The notes under the pieces are model-generated. The model was not told the DNA's origin and made no database searches. It was given only the letters and a program-made list of their open reading frames with translations. Positions 53,730 to 63,020 of a stretch of DNA of 64,000 nucleotides are shown piece by piece. Within the stretch, counting starts at the first letter, position 1, and every line of letters begins with the position of its first letter. The DNA comes from Pseudomonadota bacterium (GTDB taxonomy: Bacteria; Pseudomonadota; Gammaproteobacteria; Acidiferrobacterales; Acidiferrobacteraceae): positions 1-64,000 of the forward strand of contig JAKARI010000003.1 of NCBI GenBank assembly GCA_021819245.1, written 5' to 3'. The position numbers and the translations under genes were made by a program.

Positions 53730-54681
53730 GCCGGGCGCGCTCGTGGTTGTGCTCGGGGGCTGCGGTTTCCTGGGGCGGGCGCTGGCCCGTGACCTGCATC
53801 GCCGCGGCTACCAGCTGCGGCTCGTGACGCGTCACCCCGACCGTCATCGCGACCTTCTGGTCCTGCCGCGCCTCACCGTGTGGGGGGGCGATGTCCAAGA
53901 CGAGGGGTTTCTGCGCTCTACCATGTCCGGGGCGGCGGCGGCAGTCAATCTGGTCGGCATCCTTCATGAGCGCGCACCCGGGGATTTCGTGCGCGTGCAT
54001 GAGGAACTGCCCGAGCGCATGGCCCGCGCCGGTTGCGGGTTGCGGCTCCTTCAGGTGAGCGCCGCCGGCGCCCATGCCGCCTCCGAGAGCCGCTACCTGC
54101 GCAGCAAGGGGCGCGGCGAGCAGCGGCTGCGGGCCGTGGCGCCGGATGCCGTCATCGTGCGCCCGAGCCTCATCTATGGCCCGAACGATCATTTTGTGTC
54201 CCGCTTTCAGAGGCTTTTGCGCTGGGCCCCGCTGGGCCTGCCGGTCCCGCTCGCGCAGGGCCTGATCGCCCCCGTGCACGTCGATGATGTCGCCGCCGGG
54301 ATCACCGCGGCGCTGGCGCGCACCGTCGCCGCGGGCCGTGATTACGGTTTTTGTGGCCCTGCGGTCATGTCCTTGGGCGAGGTCGTGGCGGCCATTGCCC
54401 GGTTATCCGGCCGCCCTCGGCCGCATGGCCTGTCGGCACAGACGAGCCTCTGGCTCGCCCGTCTCCTCGATCACTGGCCCACGGCCCCGTTTTCCGTCGA
54501 TCAATGGCGCACGTTAAGGGCGGGGTCGGTGTGCCCGGCGGATACACCCGGTCTACCCGATCTGGGTGTGACCCCCCGGGCCTTCGACACGGCCCTTGCC
54601 GACCTCATTTCCGGGCCGCCGCTGACACGCGGTCGCGACTGTGAGACGGAAGGGCGATCCGGCCATGTTGCCGCCCCCTAG
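53719..54681 (+). CDS. NDUFA9-like NAD(P)-binding protein (atypical SDR)
   Basis: The 320-residue protein starts with an Rossmann motif (VVLGGCGFLGRALARDLHRRG) and has VRPSLIYGPNDHFVSRFQR, typical of the complex-I NDUFA9 subunit-like atypical SDR family. The catalytic YxxxK is replaced by YLRSKGRGEQ, which is seen in this subgroup. The molecular role in bacteria is unclear. It overlaps the transglycosylase gene. Confidence 0.82.
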   Translation: MGVRPGALVVVLGGCGFLGRALARDLHRRGYQLRLVTRHPDRHRDLLVLPRLTVWGGDVQDEGFLRSTMSGAAAAVNLVGILHERAPGDFVRVHEELPERMARAGCGLRLLQVSAAGAHAASESRYLRSKGRGEQRLRAVAPDAVIVRPSLIYGPNDHFVSRFQRLLRWAPLGLPVPLAQGLIAPVHVDDVAAGITAALARTVAAGRDYGFCGPAVMSLGEVVAAIARLSGRPRPHGLSAQTSLWLARLLDHWPTAPFSVDQWRTLRAGSVCPADTPGLPDLGVTPRAFDTALADLISGPPLTRGRDCETEGRSGHVAAP

Positions 54682-54744
54682 GGTCTGCTAAGGTTTCTTA
54701 AGGCACACGGACAGTATGGTCTTAAGAGGGGGCGGTCGCTGCTC

Positions 54745-55218
54745 ATGAATCTTTATATCGGGAACCTGTCTCGGACCGTCACCGAGGCCGATCTCGCGGT
54801 CCTCTTTGAGGGGTGCGGGGAGATCGTGTTTATGGGCCTTGCCGGGGACCGCGAGGCCCGCGGATATGCCTTTGTCACGGTGGCCGACGACGGCCAGGCC
54901 AGGCATTTGTTTCGCACCATGAATGGGAAATACCTCAAGGGCTTACGCTTGATTATCCGGCCGGTTGTCGACGCCGCGCGGCAGGCCCGGGCGCTGCGTG
55001 CCCATAAGACCTCCGGCAGGCCCCTGCCGAAGGCGGCCCTGGCGTTCACGGGCTCAGGGGTGGCGCCGCGGCTGACTAGGCCCGCGCGGCTCCTGAGCTC
55101 CCGGTCCCGGAACGGTGCGGGGAGCCTGCCATACCAGCGTACCACGGCAAAAAACGCCGGCAGATCCCCATCCTCCAGGGCCAGCAGCCGCCGGAACGCC
55201 GGCACCAGATTCTCATAG
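54745..55218 (+). CDS. RNA-recognition-motif protein with a long tail antisense to a neighbour
   Basis: The 157-residue frame has an RRM in its first 75 residues: RNP2-like LYIGNL at the start and RNP1-like RGYAFVTV near residue 40. Single-RRM bacterial RNA-binding proteins are usually 80-100 residues. Here the frame continues for 60-70 residues rich in Arg and Ser, all within DNA that encodes the aminopeptidase on the other strand. The tail may be a read-through of a lost stop. It converges with the aminopeptidase gene. Confidence 0.75.
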   Translation: MNLYIGNLSRTVTEADLAVLFEGCGEIVFMGLAGDREARGYAFVTVADDGQARHLFRTMNGKYLKGLRLIIRPVVDAARQARALRAHKTSGRPLPKAALAFTGSGVAPRLTRPARLLSSRSRNGAGSLPYQRTTAKNAGRSPSSRASSRRNAGTRFS

Positions 55219-56150
55219 CTCATGTAGGCCCCCAGCCGCGCGTTGTTGAAGCGCGCCCGAAAGAACGCCCCGTAACCGTGGCTGCCATGCCAGCGGTGCA
55301 CGAGCGCCCGAAAGCCGGCATCGAGCGCGCGGTAGGCGGCCCGCCGGCCCGCACGTTTCTGCCTCGGGTCGAGGGCCCGGTTCGCATACACCCCTGCCAG
55401 CCGCCGGCGGCAGGCGGTCATGAGCGCGATCACCGCCTTATGGCGGGCGCGGCGGCGCAGGTAGCGTGCGCGTTCGGCCGGGGTCCCTTCGACCTCGAGG
55501 TAGCGGTGGACACCGACGGCGGCCACGGTATCGGCAAACGACTCATCGAAGGTCGTGGCATTCGGCACATAGATGAGGTCGTGCGCAAGCTCGTGGAAGA
55601 TGATGTGCGCGATGGTGGTCCGTGAGTAACCGATAAAGGTATTCAAGACCGGATCGTCGAGATAGCCGAGCGTCGCGAACGCCGGCACGCCGCCTACGAA
55701 GACGTCGTAGCCCTTGTGCGCCAGTGTGCGCGCGTAGTGCTCCGCCGCGGTCTTTGAGAAATAGCCGCGATAGGCCACACAGCCGGCAAACGGGAAGCAC
55801 CAGCGTTTGAGCGTGAGGCTTAAGCGGGGTGCGGCAAAGACGTTCCACACCACATAGGGGCGATGGAGATCGGCGTAGTCGCGGTAGTTGCCATGCAGGG
55901 CAAGCCCCAGGTGCGTGCGCGCAAAACGCCGGACCTTCAGGACATAGCGCAGGCGGTGCGCGACGGCCGGCGGGGTGGCCGGATCGGCGAGTACGCGCGC
56001 GATCGGGCGCTCGGCACGCATGATCCCGATCTCGCCGCCCACGGCCTGCGTGTAATAGGGGAGGGCGCACCCGGACAGCGCCGCCGCGGCAAGCGCGACA
56101 AGCGTGAAGCCGATACAATGGCGCCTCTGGCCGAAATGCTCGCGGGGCAT
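54753..56150 (-). CDS. Exported aminopeptidase (PF10023-like) with extended C-terminus
   Basis: The ATG at 56150 gives 465 residues with a lipoprotein signal (AAAALSGC, Cys28). Characteristic segments are GYFSKTAAEHYARTLAHKGYD, VGGVPAFATLGYLDDPVLN, and the zinc motif IIFHELAHDLIYV with DESFADTVAAVG. Family members are usually about 350 residues, reached near VRWYGRLPAPFRDRELRS (about 55090). The remaining 110 residues are antisense to the RRM gene and look like read-through. The true stop may have been lost by frameshift or mutation. Its start codon abuts that of cca. Confidence 0.78.
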   Translation of the reverse strand: MPREHFGQRRHCIGFTLVALAAAALSGCALPYYTQAVGGEIGIMRAERPIARVLADPATPPAVAHRLRYVLKVRRFARTHLGLALHGNYRDYADLHRPYVVWNVFAAPRLSLTLKRWCFPFAGCVAYRGYFSKTAAEHYARTLAHKGYDVFVGGVPAFATLGYLDDPVLNTFIGYSRTTIAHIIFHELAHDLIYVPNATTFDESFADTVAAVGVHRYLEVEGTPAERARYLRRRARHKAVIALMTACRRRLAGVYANRALDPRQKRAGRRAAYRALDAGFRALVHRWHGSHGYGAFFRARFNNARLGAYMSYENLVPAFRRLLALEDGDLPAFFAVVRWYGRLPAPFRDRELRSRAGLVSRGATPEPVNARAAFGRGLPEVLWARSARACRAASTTGRIIKRKPLRYFPFMVRNKCLAWPSSATVTKAYPRASRSPARPINTISPHPSKRTARSASVTVRDRFPI

Positions 56151-57362
56151 ATGAAAACCTATCTGGTAGGCGGCGCGGTCCGCGATGATCTCCTGGGAAG
56201 GCCGGTCATCGACCGCGATTATGTCGTGGTCGGCAGCACCCCGCAAGAGATGGAGGCGCTGGGCTTTAAGCGCGTGGGGGCGGACTTTCCCGTGTTCCTC
56301 CACCCCGAGACCCGGTGCGAGTACGCCCTGGCGCGCACCGAGCGCAAGACCGCCCCCGGCTATCACGGCTTCGTCGTCCATGCCGACCCCGACGTGACCC
56401 TGGAAGAGGACCTCAAACGGCGCGATCTCACGATCAATGCCATGGCGCGCGCCCCAGACGGGGCCCTGATCGACCCTTATGGGGGGGCGGCCGACCTGCG
56501 CGAGGGGGTCTTGCGCCACGTGAGTCCGGCGTTTGCCGAGGACCCGGTCCGCATCCTGCGGGTGGCGCGTTTTGCCGCCCGATTGGGTTTCACGGTGGCC
56601 CCCGAGACCCTGGCGCTCATGCGCTCCATGGTCGCCTCCGGCGAGACGCTGAGCCTGGTGGCCGAGCGTGTCTTCGCTGAGCTCGATCGGGCACTGGGTG
56701 AGCCGCACCCGTGGCTTTTTGTCGAGGTATTGCGGGCATGCGGCGCGCTTGCGGTGCAGTTCCCGGAGATCGACCGCCTGTTTGGCATCCCGCAGACCCT
56801 GAGCTATCACCCGGAGGGGGATACCGGGACGCACATCCTGCTCGCCCTGCGTCAGGCCGCGCGCCTTCAGCTTTCGCCGCGCGCGCGGTTTGCGGTGCTC
56901 CTTCATGATCTCGGCAAGGGGCTTACCCCCCGCGACCAGTGGCCGGCCCACAAAGGCCATGAGACCCGCGGTGTCGCCCTCGTCGAGGATGTGTGCGCGC
57001 GCCTGAAGGCCCCGGCGGAGTATCGGGCGCTGGCGCTGTGCGTTACCCGCTATCACCTTCAGGTCCATACCGTCATGCGCCTGCGGCCGGCGACGGTCCT
57101 GCGGCTGATCGAGGCGGCCGACGGGTTTCGCAGGCCGGAGCGCTTTGCGGAGTTTCTCGGGGCGTGCGAGGCCGACGCCCGCGGCCGCTCGGGTCTTGAG
57201 GACCGGCCCTACCCGCAGGCCGCGTGGCTCGCCGCGGCGCGCGATGCCGCGGCCACGGTATCGGGTCGCGACTGGGCCGATCAGGGGCTGGTCGGGGGCG
57301 AGATCGGCGCGCGCGTGCGCGCGGCGCGTCAGGTCCTCATCGGTCGCATGAGGACCATGTAG
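56151..57362 (+). CDS. cca: CCA tRNA nucleotidyltransferase (bacterial, HD-containing)
   Basis: The ATG at 56151 gives 403 residues beginning MKTYLVGGAVRDDLLG, the usual start. The nucleotidyltransferase motif RDYVVVG, the EDLKRRDLTINAMA block and an HD domain (AVLLHDLGKGLTP, KGHETRGVALVE) are present. It adds or repairs the CCA end of tRNAs, and the HD part has phosphohydrolase activity in E. coli. Its start codon is directly next to the opposite-strand aminopeptidase start (CATATG), so each promoter must lie within the other gene. Confidence 0.94.
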   Translation: MKTYLVGGAVRDDLLGRPVIDRDYVVVGSTPQEMEALGFKRVGADFPVFLHPETRCEYALARTERKTAPGYHGFVVHADPDVTLEEDLKRRDLTINAMARAPDGALIDPYGGAADLREGVLRHVSPAFAEDPVRILRVARFAARLGFTVAPETLALMRSMVASGETLSLVAERVFAELDRALGEPHPWLFVEVLRACGALAVQFPEIDRLFGIPQTLSYHPEGDTGTHILLALRQAARLQLSPRARFAVLLHDLGKGLTPRDQWPAHKGHETRGVALVEDVCARLKAPAEYRALALCVTRYHLQVHTVMRLRPATVLRLIEAADGFRRPERFAEFLGACEADARGRSGLEDRPYPQAAWLAAARDAAATVSGRDWADQGLVGGEIGARVRAARQVLIGRMRTM

Positions 57363-57445
57363 CGCCCTGGGGATATCCGACCTCGCCGCTTAGGTGTTCG
57401 CCCCCGGGGGATGTATCATGGCCCCCTTATAGATGAGGGACGCAC

Positions 57446-58294
57446 ATGCGCGGTTTGATCGATCGATTGCGGGGCGTGGAGCGCGATATCGTGCAGGCCC
57501 CGGATGCGGCACAGGGCCCCTACTACGAGCCCCAGGGCAGTGAGATGGCGATATTCGAGGCGGCCTGGCGGCGGCGCCTGCCGGTCATGCTGAAAGGCCC
57601 GACCGGGTGCGGCAAGACGCGCTTTCTGGAGCATATGGCCCACCGGCTTGGCCGGCCGCTGGTCTCGGTGTCCTGCCACGAGGACCTGACGAGCGCCGAT
57701 CTCGTCGGCCGCTTTCTGCTCGACGGCGAATCGACCGTATGGCAAGACGGGCCGCTGACGCGCGCCGTCAAGGCCGGGGCCATCTGTTACCTCGATGAGA
57801 TCGTCGAGGCGCGTACCGACTCCACGGTGATCATTCATCCCCTGACCGACCACAGGCGGCGCCTGCCGCTCGAAAAGCGCGGGCTGGAGATCGAGGCGCA
57901 CGAGGACTTCCTGCTCGTCATCTCCTACAATCCGGGGTATCAGACGGTGTTGAAGGACCTCAAGCCCTCGACCAAGCAACGCTTCGTCGCGATCGATTTC
58001 CATTATCCGAGCGCCGAGATCGAGGCGCGCATCCTGCAAAACGAGGTGGAAGGGCTCGATGCCGATCTCGCGGCGCGGCTCGTCGCGGTCGCGCACAAGG
58101 CCCGGGCGCTCAAGGATCACGGCCTAGACGAGGCCAGCTCCACGCGGTCTCTGGTCTACGCCGCGTCCCTGATCGTCGCGGGCCTCGATCTCATGGAGGC
58201 CGGCGAGGCCGCGCTCATAAGCCCCCTGACGGATGATGTCGATCTCGCCATGGCGCTGCGCGAGATCGTCAAGGCGCACCTTATCGCGGCATGA
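57446..58294 (+). CDS. cbbQ: CbbQ/NorQ-family MoxR AAA+ ATPase
   Basis: The 282-residue protein has Walker [11 protein letters not shown] (from Gly51), the CbbQ-typical block [18 protein letters not shown], and Walker [13 protein letters not shown], followed by [22 protein letters not shown]. By established knowledge CbbQ works with CbbO as a RuBisCO activase; the close relative NorQ works with NorD on nitric oxide reductase. No RuBisCO or nor gene is in the window, so the cbb reading is the more likely but not proven. It overlaps cbbO by four bases. Confidence 0.85.
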   Translation: MRGLIDRLRGVERDIVQAPDAAQGPYYEPQGSEMAIFEAAWRRRLPVMLKGPTGCGKTRFLEHMAHRLGRPLVSVSCHEDLTSADLVGRFLLDGESTVWQDGPLTRAVKAGAICYLDEIVEARTDSTVIIHPLTDHRRRLPLEKRGLEIEAHEDFLLVISYNPGYQTVLKDLKPSTKQRFVAIDFHYPSAEIEARILQNEVEGLDADLAARLVAVAHKARALKDHGLDEASSTRSLVYAASLIVAGLDLMEAGEAALISPLTDDVDLAMALREIVKAHLIAA

Positions 58295-60789
58295 CCGAGA
58301 CACCCGAGGTCCGCCTCGCGCTGGTCCTAGACGAGCTCAAGGAATTGAGTTTCGTCGCCCATCGCGACCTGACGGCGGCATTGCCCGCGATAGAGCCCTA
58401 TGGGGCACAGGCGGTGGCGCGTTGGGCGCAGACCGGGCGCGACCTCTTCTTGCATGACCGCGATGGCGGCAAGGCCTTTCTGCGCGCAAGCCCGAGACTT
58501 GCGCAAGAGGTCGGCGCCATCGAGGTCTGGGTCGAGCAGGCGCGGGGCTTTCTCACGTTTCGAGGGTCCTGGAAGGCCCTGACGGCCTATCTCGCGGGCC
58601 TGCCGGAGGCGGTCCGGGTGTTGGGCGCGGAAGATGCGCGCCGCTGGGCCGACGTGGGTATCGCGTGGGCGCGCCGTTACCCTGAGGGGGGTGCGGTGTT
58701 CTTCGAGACGAAGGTGGCCGATCTCGCCGATGGCCGTGGTTTTGCCGGTGTGCAGGAGGTCTTGGATCCTCTCGCCGCGCTCGCCGATGAACGCGCCCTG
58801 CCGCCGACCCTGGCGCTTGCGGGGGCGATCAAGGTCCGCGCGCTCCTGGGCGCCCCCGCCCTGGGCGCGTGGCTTACGCGCGGGGCCGATATCCTCAAGG
58901 CCGGCCGCCTGCGGGGTGAGACATACTTCCGCCTGGAGGGACCGGATAGCGACGAGGCGCTCATGGCCGCTCTGCCCGGATTCCGGACCGCCGAGCATGA
59001 GCGCTTTCTCATGCTCGTCACGCACGCGGCGCTGAGTCTATCCCCGATGCTGGCGCCCGCGGGCCTCGCGCCCGGCACGAATCCATTTATCGAGACCGAC
59101 GGCCGCACGCTGTTTGTGCCGCCGGCCTTTCCGACGCGCGAACAGGCCCTGGCGGCGCTCTTGCACCATGCCGGCCACCTGCGCTTCGGGACCTATGATG
59201 AAGGGGCCATCACGCGGCTCTTTGCCGCGGCGGGAATGGCGCATCCGCCGCTCGACGCCGATCAGCGCGTCACTTGGCGGCCCTTGTTCGCCCTCTTTGG
59301 CGCAGACCTCCTGCGTTTTCAGGTCCTGTTCGATCTCTGCGAGGACTTCCGAATCGACGCGCGCATTCAGGCCCTGATGCCCAACCACGCCGCGCGGCTC
59401 CTTGCCCTTGCCACGACCCGCCCCGAGGGGCCGGCGGCCCCCTACTTCGACCTTGCGTGCGCGGGCCTTCACATGCTCGCCGGGCGCGCCCCCGCCACCG
59501 CACTGTGGGCCGCCCTGGCCGCGCCCGACGCCGATCTCGTGACGTCCTGGACCAAGGCCCGCGCGCTGTACGACCCCCTCACGCTGCCGGCTTTAACGCT
59601 CGCCGATCGCGATGCCGCCTATCTCCCTGGGCGGTCACCCAATCACGCGCGCCCCGTGTATCCGCGCGCGCCGTCTCGTAGTCAGGCACCGGAGTCCGAT
59701 GTCGGCGCCGATGGCGGGGGCCGTGCCGAGGCGAAGGCTACGCAACCGGCGCCGGTGAGCGCGGGCCACGACCCGGACATGGAGCTTGCGCCCGAGGACA
59801 CGAGCGGATCCGGTGGCCGGGTGGGCGTCGGCCGGCCGCAGCCTGCGGTCACGACCGCGCGCCGGCGCAGGCTGCGGCCACCGGGAGAGGGGCTCCCCTA
59901 CCCGGAATGGGACTATCGCGAAAAGACCTACCGGCGCGACTGGGCGCGCGTGCTGGAGCGCGACCTCACCGAGCGCGATCTGGCCTGTGCGCGGACGCTG
60001 CTTGCCAATCATGCCCCGGTCCTCGGAAGGCTCAAGCGCGCCATTCAGGCCGAAAAGCCCCGCAGGCTTGCGCCGCAACGGCGCCGCACCGAGGGCGAGG
60101 AGCTCGATCTCGATGCGACCGTGGACTATGTCGTCGACCGCCGCACCGGCGCGCGCCCGGCGCCGCGCATCTATCGGGAGCGCCGGGCCCTGCGGCGCGA
60201 TACCGGGGTGTTGCTGCTTGCGGATCTCTCGACCTCGATCATGCAGCAGGCCGCCGATGGCGAGGGCCGCGTGGTCGACCGGATGAAGGCCGCGCTGCTC
60301 TTGTTCGCGCACGCCCTCGAGGAGGTCGGAGACAGCTATGCCATCGCCGGGTTTGCCTCCAAGTATCGCGATGCCGTGAGCTTTTATCCGATCAAGGACT
60401 TCAATCGGCCGCTCACGACGGAGACCGAGGCCATCCTCGGGGGGCTGTCCGGGCGTCTGGCCACCCGCATGGGGGCCGCCATTCGCCACGCGTGCGTGCG
60501 GTTTGGCGAGTCCCCGGCCGCGCGCCGCCTGCTGCTCATCCTCTCCGATGGCCGCCCCGCCGATTACGATGATGGCGGTGACGAGCGCTACCTCCATGAG
60601 GACACGCGCATGGCCGTAAAGGAGGCCGCGGATCAGGGCATCCATGTCTTTTGCATCACGCTCGATGCCGCAGGCGCCGCCTATCTGGAACGGATCTTCG
60701 GGCGCGGCCATTATCTGGTGATCGACAGGCTCGATGATCTGCCGCGGCGCCTGCCGCAGGCCTATCTCAGGCTGCGCAAGGGCGCGTAA
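58291..60789 (+). CDS. cbbO: CbbO/NorD-family VWA-domain protein
   Basis: The 832-residue protein has a long helical N-terminal part, a Pro/Arg-rich linker around residues 450-560, and a C-terminal von Willebrand A domain. The MIDAS is DLSTS (from Asp645), with [12 protein letters not shown] later. By family knowledge CbbO couples CbbQ to RuBisCO through this MIDAS. The start overlaps cbbQ. The length is within the family range. Confidence 0.85.
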   Translation: MTETPEVRLALVLDELKELSFVAHRDLTAALPAIEPYGAQAVARWAQTGRDLFLHDRDGGKAFLRASPRLAQEVGAIEVWVEQARGFLTFRGSWKALTAYLAGLPEAVRVLGAEDARRWADVGIAWARRYPEGGAVFFETKVADLADGRGFAGVQEVLDPLAALADERALPPTLALAGAIKVRALLGAPALGAWLTRGADILKAGRLRGETYFRLEGPDSDEALMAALPGFRTAEHERFLMLVTHAALSLSPMLAPAGLAPGTNPFIETDGRTLFVPPAFPTREQALAALLHHAGHLRFGTYDEGAITRLFAAAGMAHPPLDADQRVTWRPLFALFGADLLRFQVLFDLCEDFRIDARIQALMPNHAARLLALATTRPEGPAAPYFDLACAGLHMLAGRAPATALWAALAAPDADLVTSWTKARALYDPLTLPALTLADRDAAYLPGRSPNHARPVYPRAPSRSQAPESDVGADGGGRAEAKATQPAPVSAGHDPDMELAPEDTSGSGGRVGVGRPQPAVTTARRRRLRPPGEGLPYPEWDYREKTYRRDWARVLERDLTERDLACARTLLANHAPVLGRLKRAIQAEKPRRLAPQRRRTEGEELDLDATVDYVVDRRTGARPAPRIYRERRALRRDTGVLLLADLSTSIMQQAADGEGRVVDRMKAALLLFAHALEEVGDSYAIAGFASKYRDAVSFYPIKDFNRPLTTETEAILGGLSGRLATRMGAAIRHACVRFGESPAARRLLLILSDGRPADYDDGGDERYLHEDTRMAVKEAADQGIHVFCITLDAAGAAYLERIFGRGHYLVIDRLDDLPRRLPQAYLRLRKGA

Positions 60790-61091
60790 GGGCTGTCCGC
60801 GGCCTCGCAGGTCTTCATGCCTCGCCCGAAAGGCCACCCATCACGGACATTCCCAATGCCTTCGGCAATACGATGATGGTCAGAATTTTATCGCATGCGG
60901 GGATGCTTAGGCGACGGCGCATCACGAAATGGCGATCCGGGAGATTGCCGCAGCGACCCCGCTCGCTCCATGTAAAGAACGATACTCGCCGGCACCCAAC
61001 AGGGGGGATGGCGGTAGTGTCTTTAAACTACTGCCAATTCGTAAAGATTGCGGTATCCCTCAGTACCCTAAATCAGTAAAGGGGCTACGCC
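60790..61091. other. Intergenic stretch before the AbrB-type antitoxin
   Basis: This 302-base stretch has no supported gene. Near its end GGCGGTAGT (61010-61018) and ACTACTGCC (61027-61035) form an inverted repeat with one G-T mismatch and an eight-base centre. It lies 57 bases before the antitoxin ATG and may be its operator. Confidence 0.45.
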
Positions 61092-61349
61092 ATGCCACTT
61101 TTGAGTCCGAAACGCCAGATTACGATACCGAAAGACGTATGCGATCGGCTTCATGTCGAGCCCGGCGATGAGCTCGATATCTTCGAGCATGAAGGACACG
61201 TGACGCTGGTCAAAAAGCGCAAGGGTGCTAGCCGTGGGGCGCTCAAGCATCTCACGGCGGATCACCGATATTCCGATGAGGAATCCTTGATAGACGCCAT
61301 TCTATCGGGCGGGCCCCCTGGTTCCAAGAATGAGCGGGAACATAGGTGA
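61092..61349 (+). CDS. SpoVT/AbrB-domain antitoxin
   Basis: The 85-residue protein has the AbrB swapped-hairpin pattern: LLSPKRQITIPKDVCDRLHVE then PGDELDIFEHEGHVTLVKK. A ribosome-binding site AAAGGGG lies upstream. Such proteins bind DNA and pair with PIN toxins. Its stop overlaps the start of a PIN-toxin frame (GTGA), which is broken by frameshifts. Confidence 0.82.
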   Translation: MPLLSPKRQITIPKDVCDRLHVEPGDELDIFEHEGHVTLVKKRKGASRGALKHLTADHRYSDEESLIDAILSGGPPGSKNEREHR

Positions 61350-61789
61350 TCGCGATCGACACAAACGTATTGTTGCGGCGGATTCTGGACGATGACAAGG
61401 GGCAGGGTGCGGGCGCGAGTCGGCTCTTTGAGGGCGCCGAGACTATTTTGATCACAGACGCCGTGCTCGCCGAGACGGTGTGGACCCTAAAGGGCAGGCG
61501 CTACAAGGCCACGAGGGGGGGATATTCGCATTCTTGTCATGAGCCTTCTCATGGAGCCCAACGTCGTGTTCGAAGATAAAGGGGTGATCTGGTGTCGGCC
61601 CTTTATGATTTCGTCGCCGCCAGATCCGTGAAAACCGCAAATGGTCCGAAGAGGGCTGATTTCGCGGATGCGCTGATCGTGAATAAGGCACAAGCGATCG
61701 CCCATGGCAGGCGCGTGCCGTACCGGGGCACTTATACGTTCGATCGCGCGGCGCTGGAGATCAGCGGGACAAAGACCCCCTCATGTGAG
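61346..61789 (+). pseudogene. Frameshifted VapC-like PIN toxin
   Basis: The first part (GTG 61346) reads MIAIDTNVLLRRILDDD and ITDAVLAETVWTLKGRRYKATR. A run of seven G near 61515 shifts the frame; the natural continuation is DIRILVMSLLMEPNVVFEDKG in another frame. A second shift near 61590 returns to SALYDFVAARSVKTANG, FADALIVNKAQAIAHG and TYTFDRAALEISGTKTP. The active-site acidic residues survive in separate frames. The toxin should be inactive unless frameshifting occurs. Confidence 0.8.
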
Positions 61790-61811
61790 GCCTTTGGGGC
61801 ACGACCGGGTC

Positions 61812-62966
61812 CTAGATGGCCAGTGCGCGGCTGCGGTCGAGGAGGCGAAAGCCCTGGAGCGGGGCCTTGAGGTTGCGGCCGAAGGCAATGACCTTGAAGA
61901 GCTCCCCCATCTCATGGGGGAGCGTAAGCCGCTTGATCGCCTGGCGCGCGAGCAGGGCCTCGCGTTCATCGGCGGGCATGTCGTCGCCGATGCCGAGGGC
62001 AAGGAGGAAGGCGCCCTGGCTCGTATAGCCGGCCAGATCGAGCCCAAGGGCCATGCCCGACCGCGCGACGGCCGTAAAGTCGACGTGTACGGTGATGTCC
62101 TGAAGGCCCGGCAGGACCAGGGGGTCCGGATGGGCATGCTGGCGGAAGTGGCACATGAGTGTCCCGTGCCGGCGCTGCGGGTGGTAGAACTCGGCGCGCG
62201 GAAAGCCATAATCGATAAGCAGGATCACGCCGTGCGCGAGATGGCCTGCGGCCTGCGCGAGGACGTGGTCAATACCCGGCAGGATCTCGGATTCATAATC
62301 GTCGGGAAGCGCCAGGTCGGCGAGTGCGGCGGTCATGTGAGGATCCGCTGGGCCTTCTCGGGTCCTTAAGGCCCCGGTATCGTCGCGCATCACGAAAAGC
62401 GGATGGGCGCGTCCGTCGCGCATGCGAAACCGCTGTGCCGGGAGCGCATCGAGGAGTTCGTTGGCGACGATGATCGTGGCCTTGTCATCGGGCCAGTCGG
62501 CGACCACCGATACCCGCTCGGCCCAGTGCGGGATCTCGGCGGCCACGCGCGATTGCGCCTCCTCGCGCCTCTTTGCGCTGCGTTCTATCATCCAGTAGCG
62601 GTCCGGAAGCGCGCCTGCGCGCCCCAGGGCCTTGAGCGTATCCACCGCGAGCTGGCCGTTTCCGGCGCCCGCTTCCATGATCGAGCCCCCGTGATCGGCA
62701 AGCACTGGCGCCCACTGGCGGGCGAGGGCGTTCGCCAAGTGCGTAGACAGAAGCGGCGCGGTAATGTAGTCCCCATGCGCCCCAAAGACCTCGCGTCCGG
62801 CATAATAGCCGCACTCGCGATCGTAGAGCGCCCACCCCATATAGTCGGCGAACGGGAGCGGGCCGTGCGCAAGGAGGGCATCGAGGGCCTGCTCGTGGCG
62901 CGCGAGGGTTGCGTGCTCCCGGGGCGTAAGTGTCGCCCAAGGGGGGAGCGGTGGGTCGGGCATCAT
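61812..62966 (-). CDS. MidA/NDUFAF7-type class I SAM-dependent methyltransferase
   Basis: The ATG at 62966 (384 residues, MMPDPPLPPWATLTP) gives the expected length; the longer upstream frame is antisense to the SDR gene. Motifs GPLPFADYMGWALYDRECGYY, FGAHGDYITAPLLSTHLANAL, IMEAGAGNGQLAVD and VANELLDALPAQRF are those of the DUF185 family, whose eukaryotic member methylates a complex I subunit. The bacterial target is unknown. It is divergent from the SDR gene. Confidence 0.87.
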   Translation of the reverse strand: MMPDPPLPPWATLTPREHATLARHEQALDALLAHGPLPFADYMGWALYDRECGYYAGREVFGAHGDYITAPLLSTHLANALARQWAPVLADHGGSIMEAGAGNGQLAVDTLKALGRAGALPDRYWMIERSAKRREEAQSRVAAEIPHWAERVSVVADWPDDKATIIVANELLDALPAQRFRMRDGRAHPLFVMRDDTGALRTREGPADPHMTAALADLALPDDYESEILPGIDHVLAQAAGHLAHGVILLIDYGFPRAEFYHPQRRHGTLMCHFRQHAHPDPLVLPGLQDITVHVDFTAVARSGMALGLDLAGYTSQGAFLLALGIGDDMPADEREALLARQAIKRLTLPHEMGELFKVIAFGRNLKAPLQGFRLLDRSRALAI

Positions 62967-63020
62967 GGCCGGGGTCTTTAAGGGATGATGGGACGATATT
63001 CTGGCACAAGAGGAGGGGGG

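Noticed and set aside
54682-54744. CTTAAG repeated on both sides of a 20-base stretch
   Set aside because: Each copy is a palindrome by itself and occurs easily by chance; no RNA gene or operator can be supported.
54753-57068. A 771-residue minus-strand frame
   Set aside because: Its first 300 codons are antisense to cca. The real aminopeptidase begins at 56150, where a lipoprotein signal is present.
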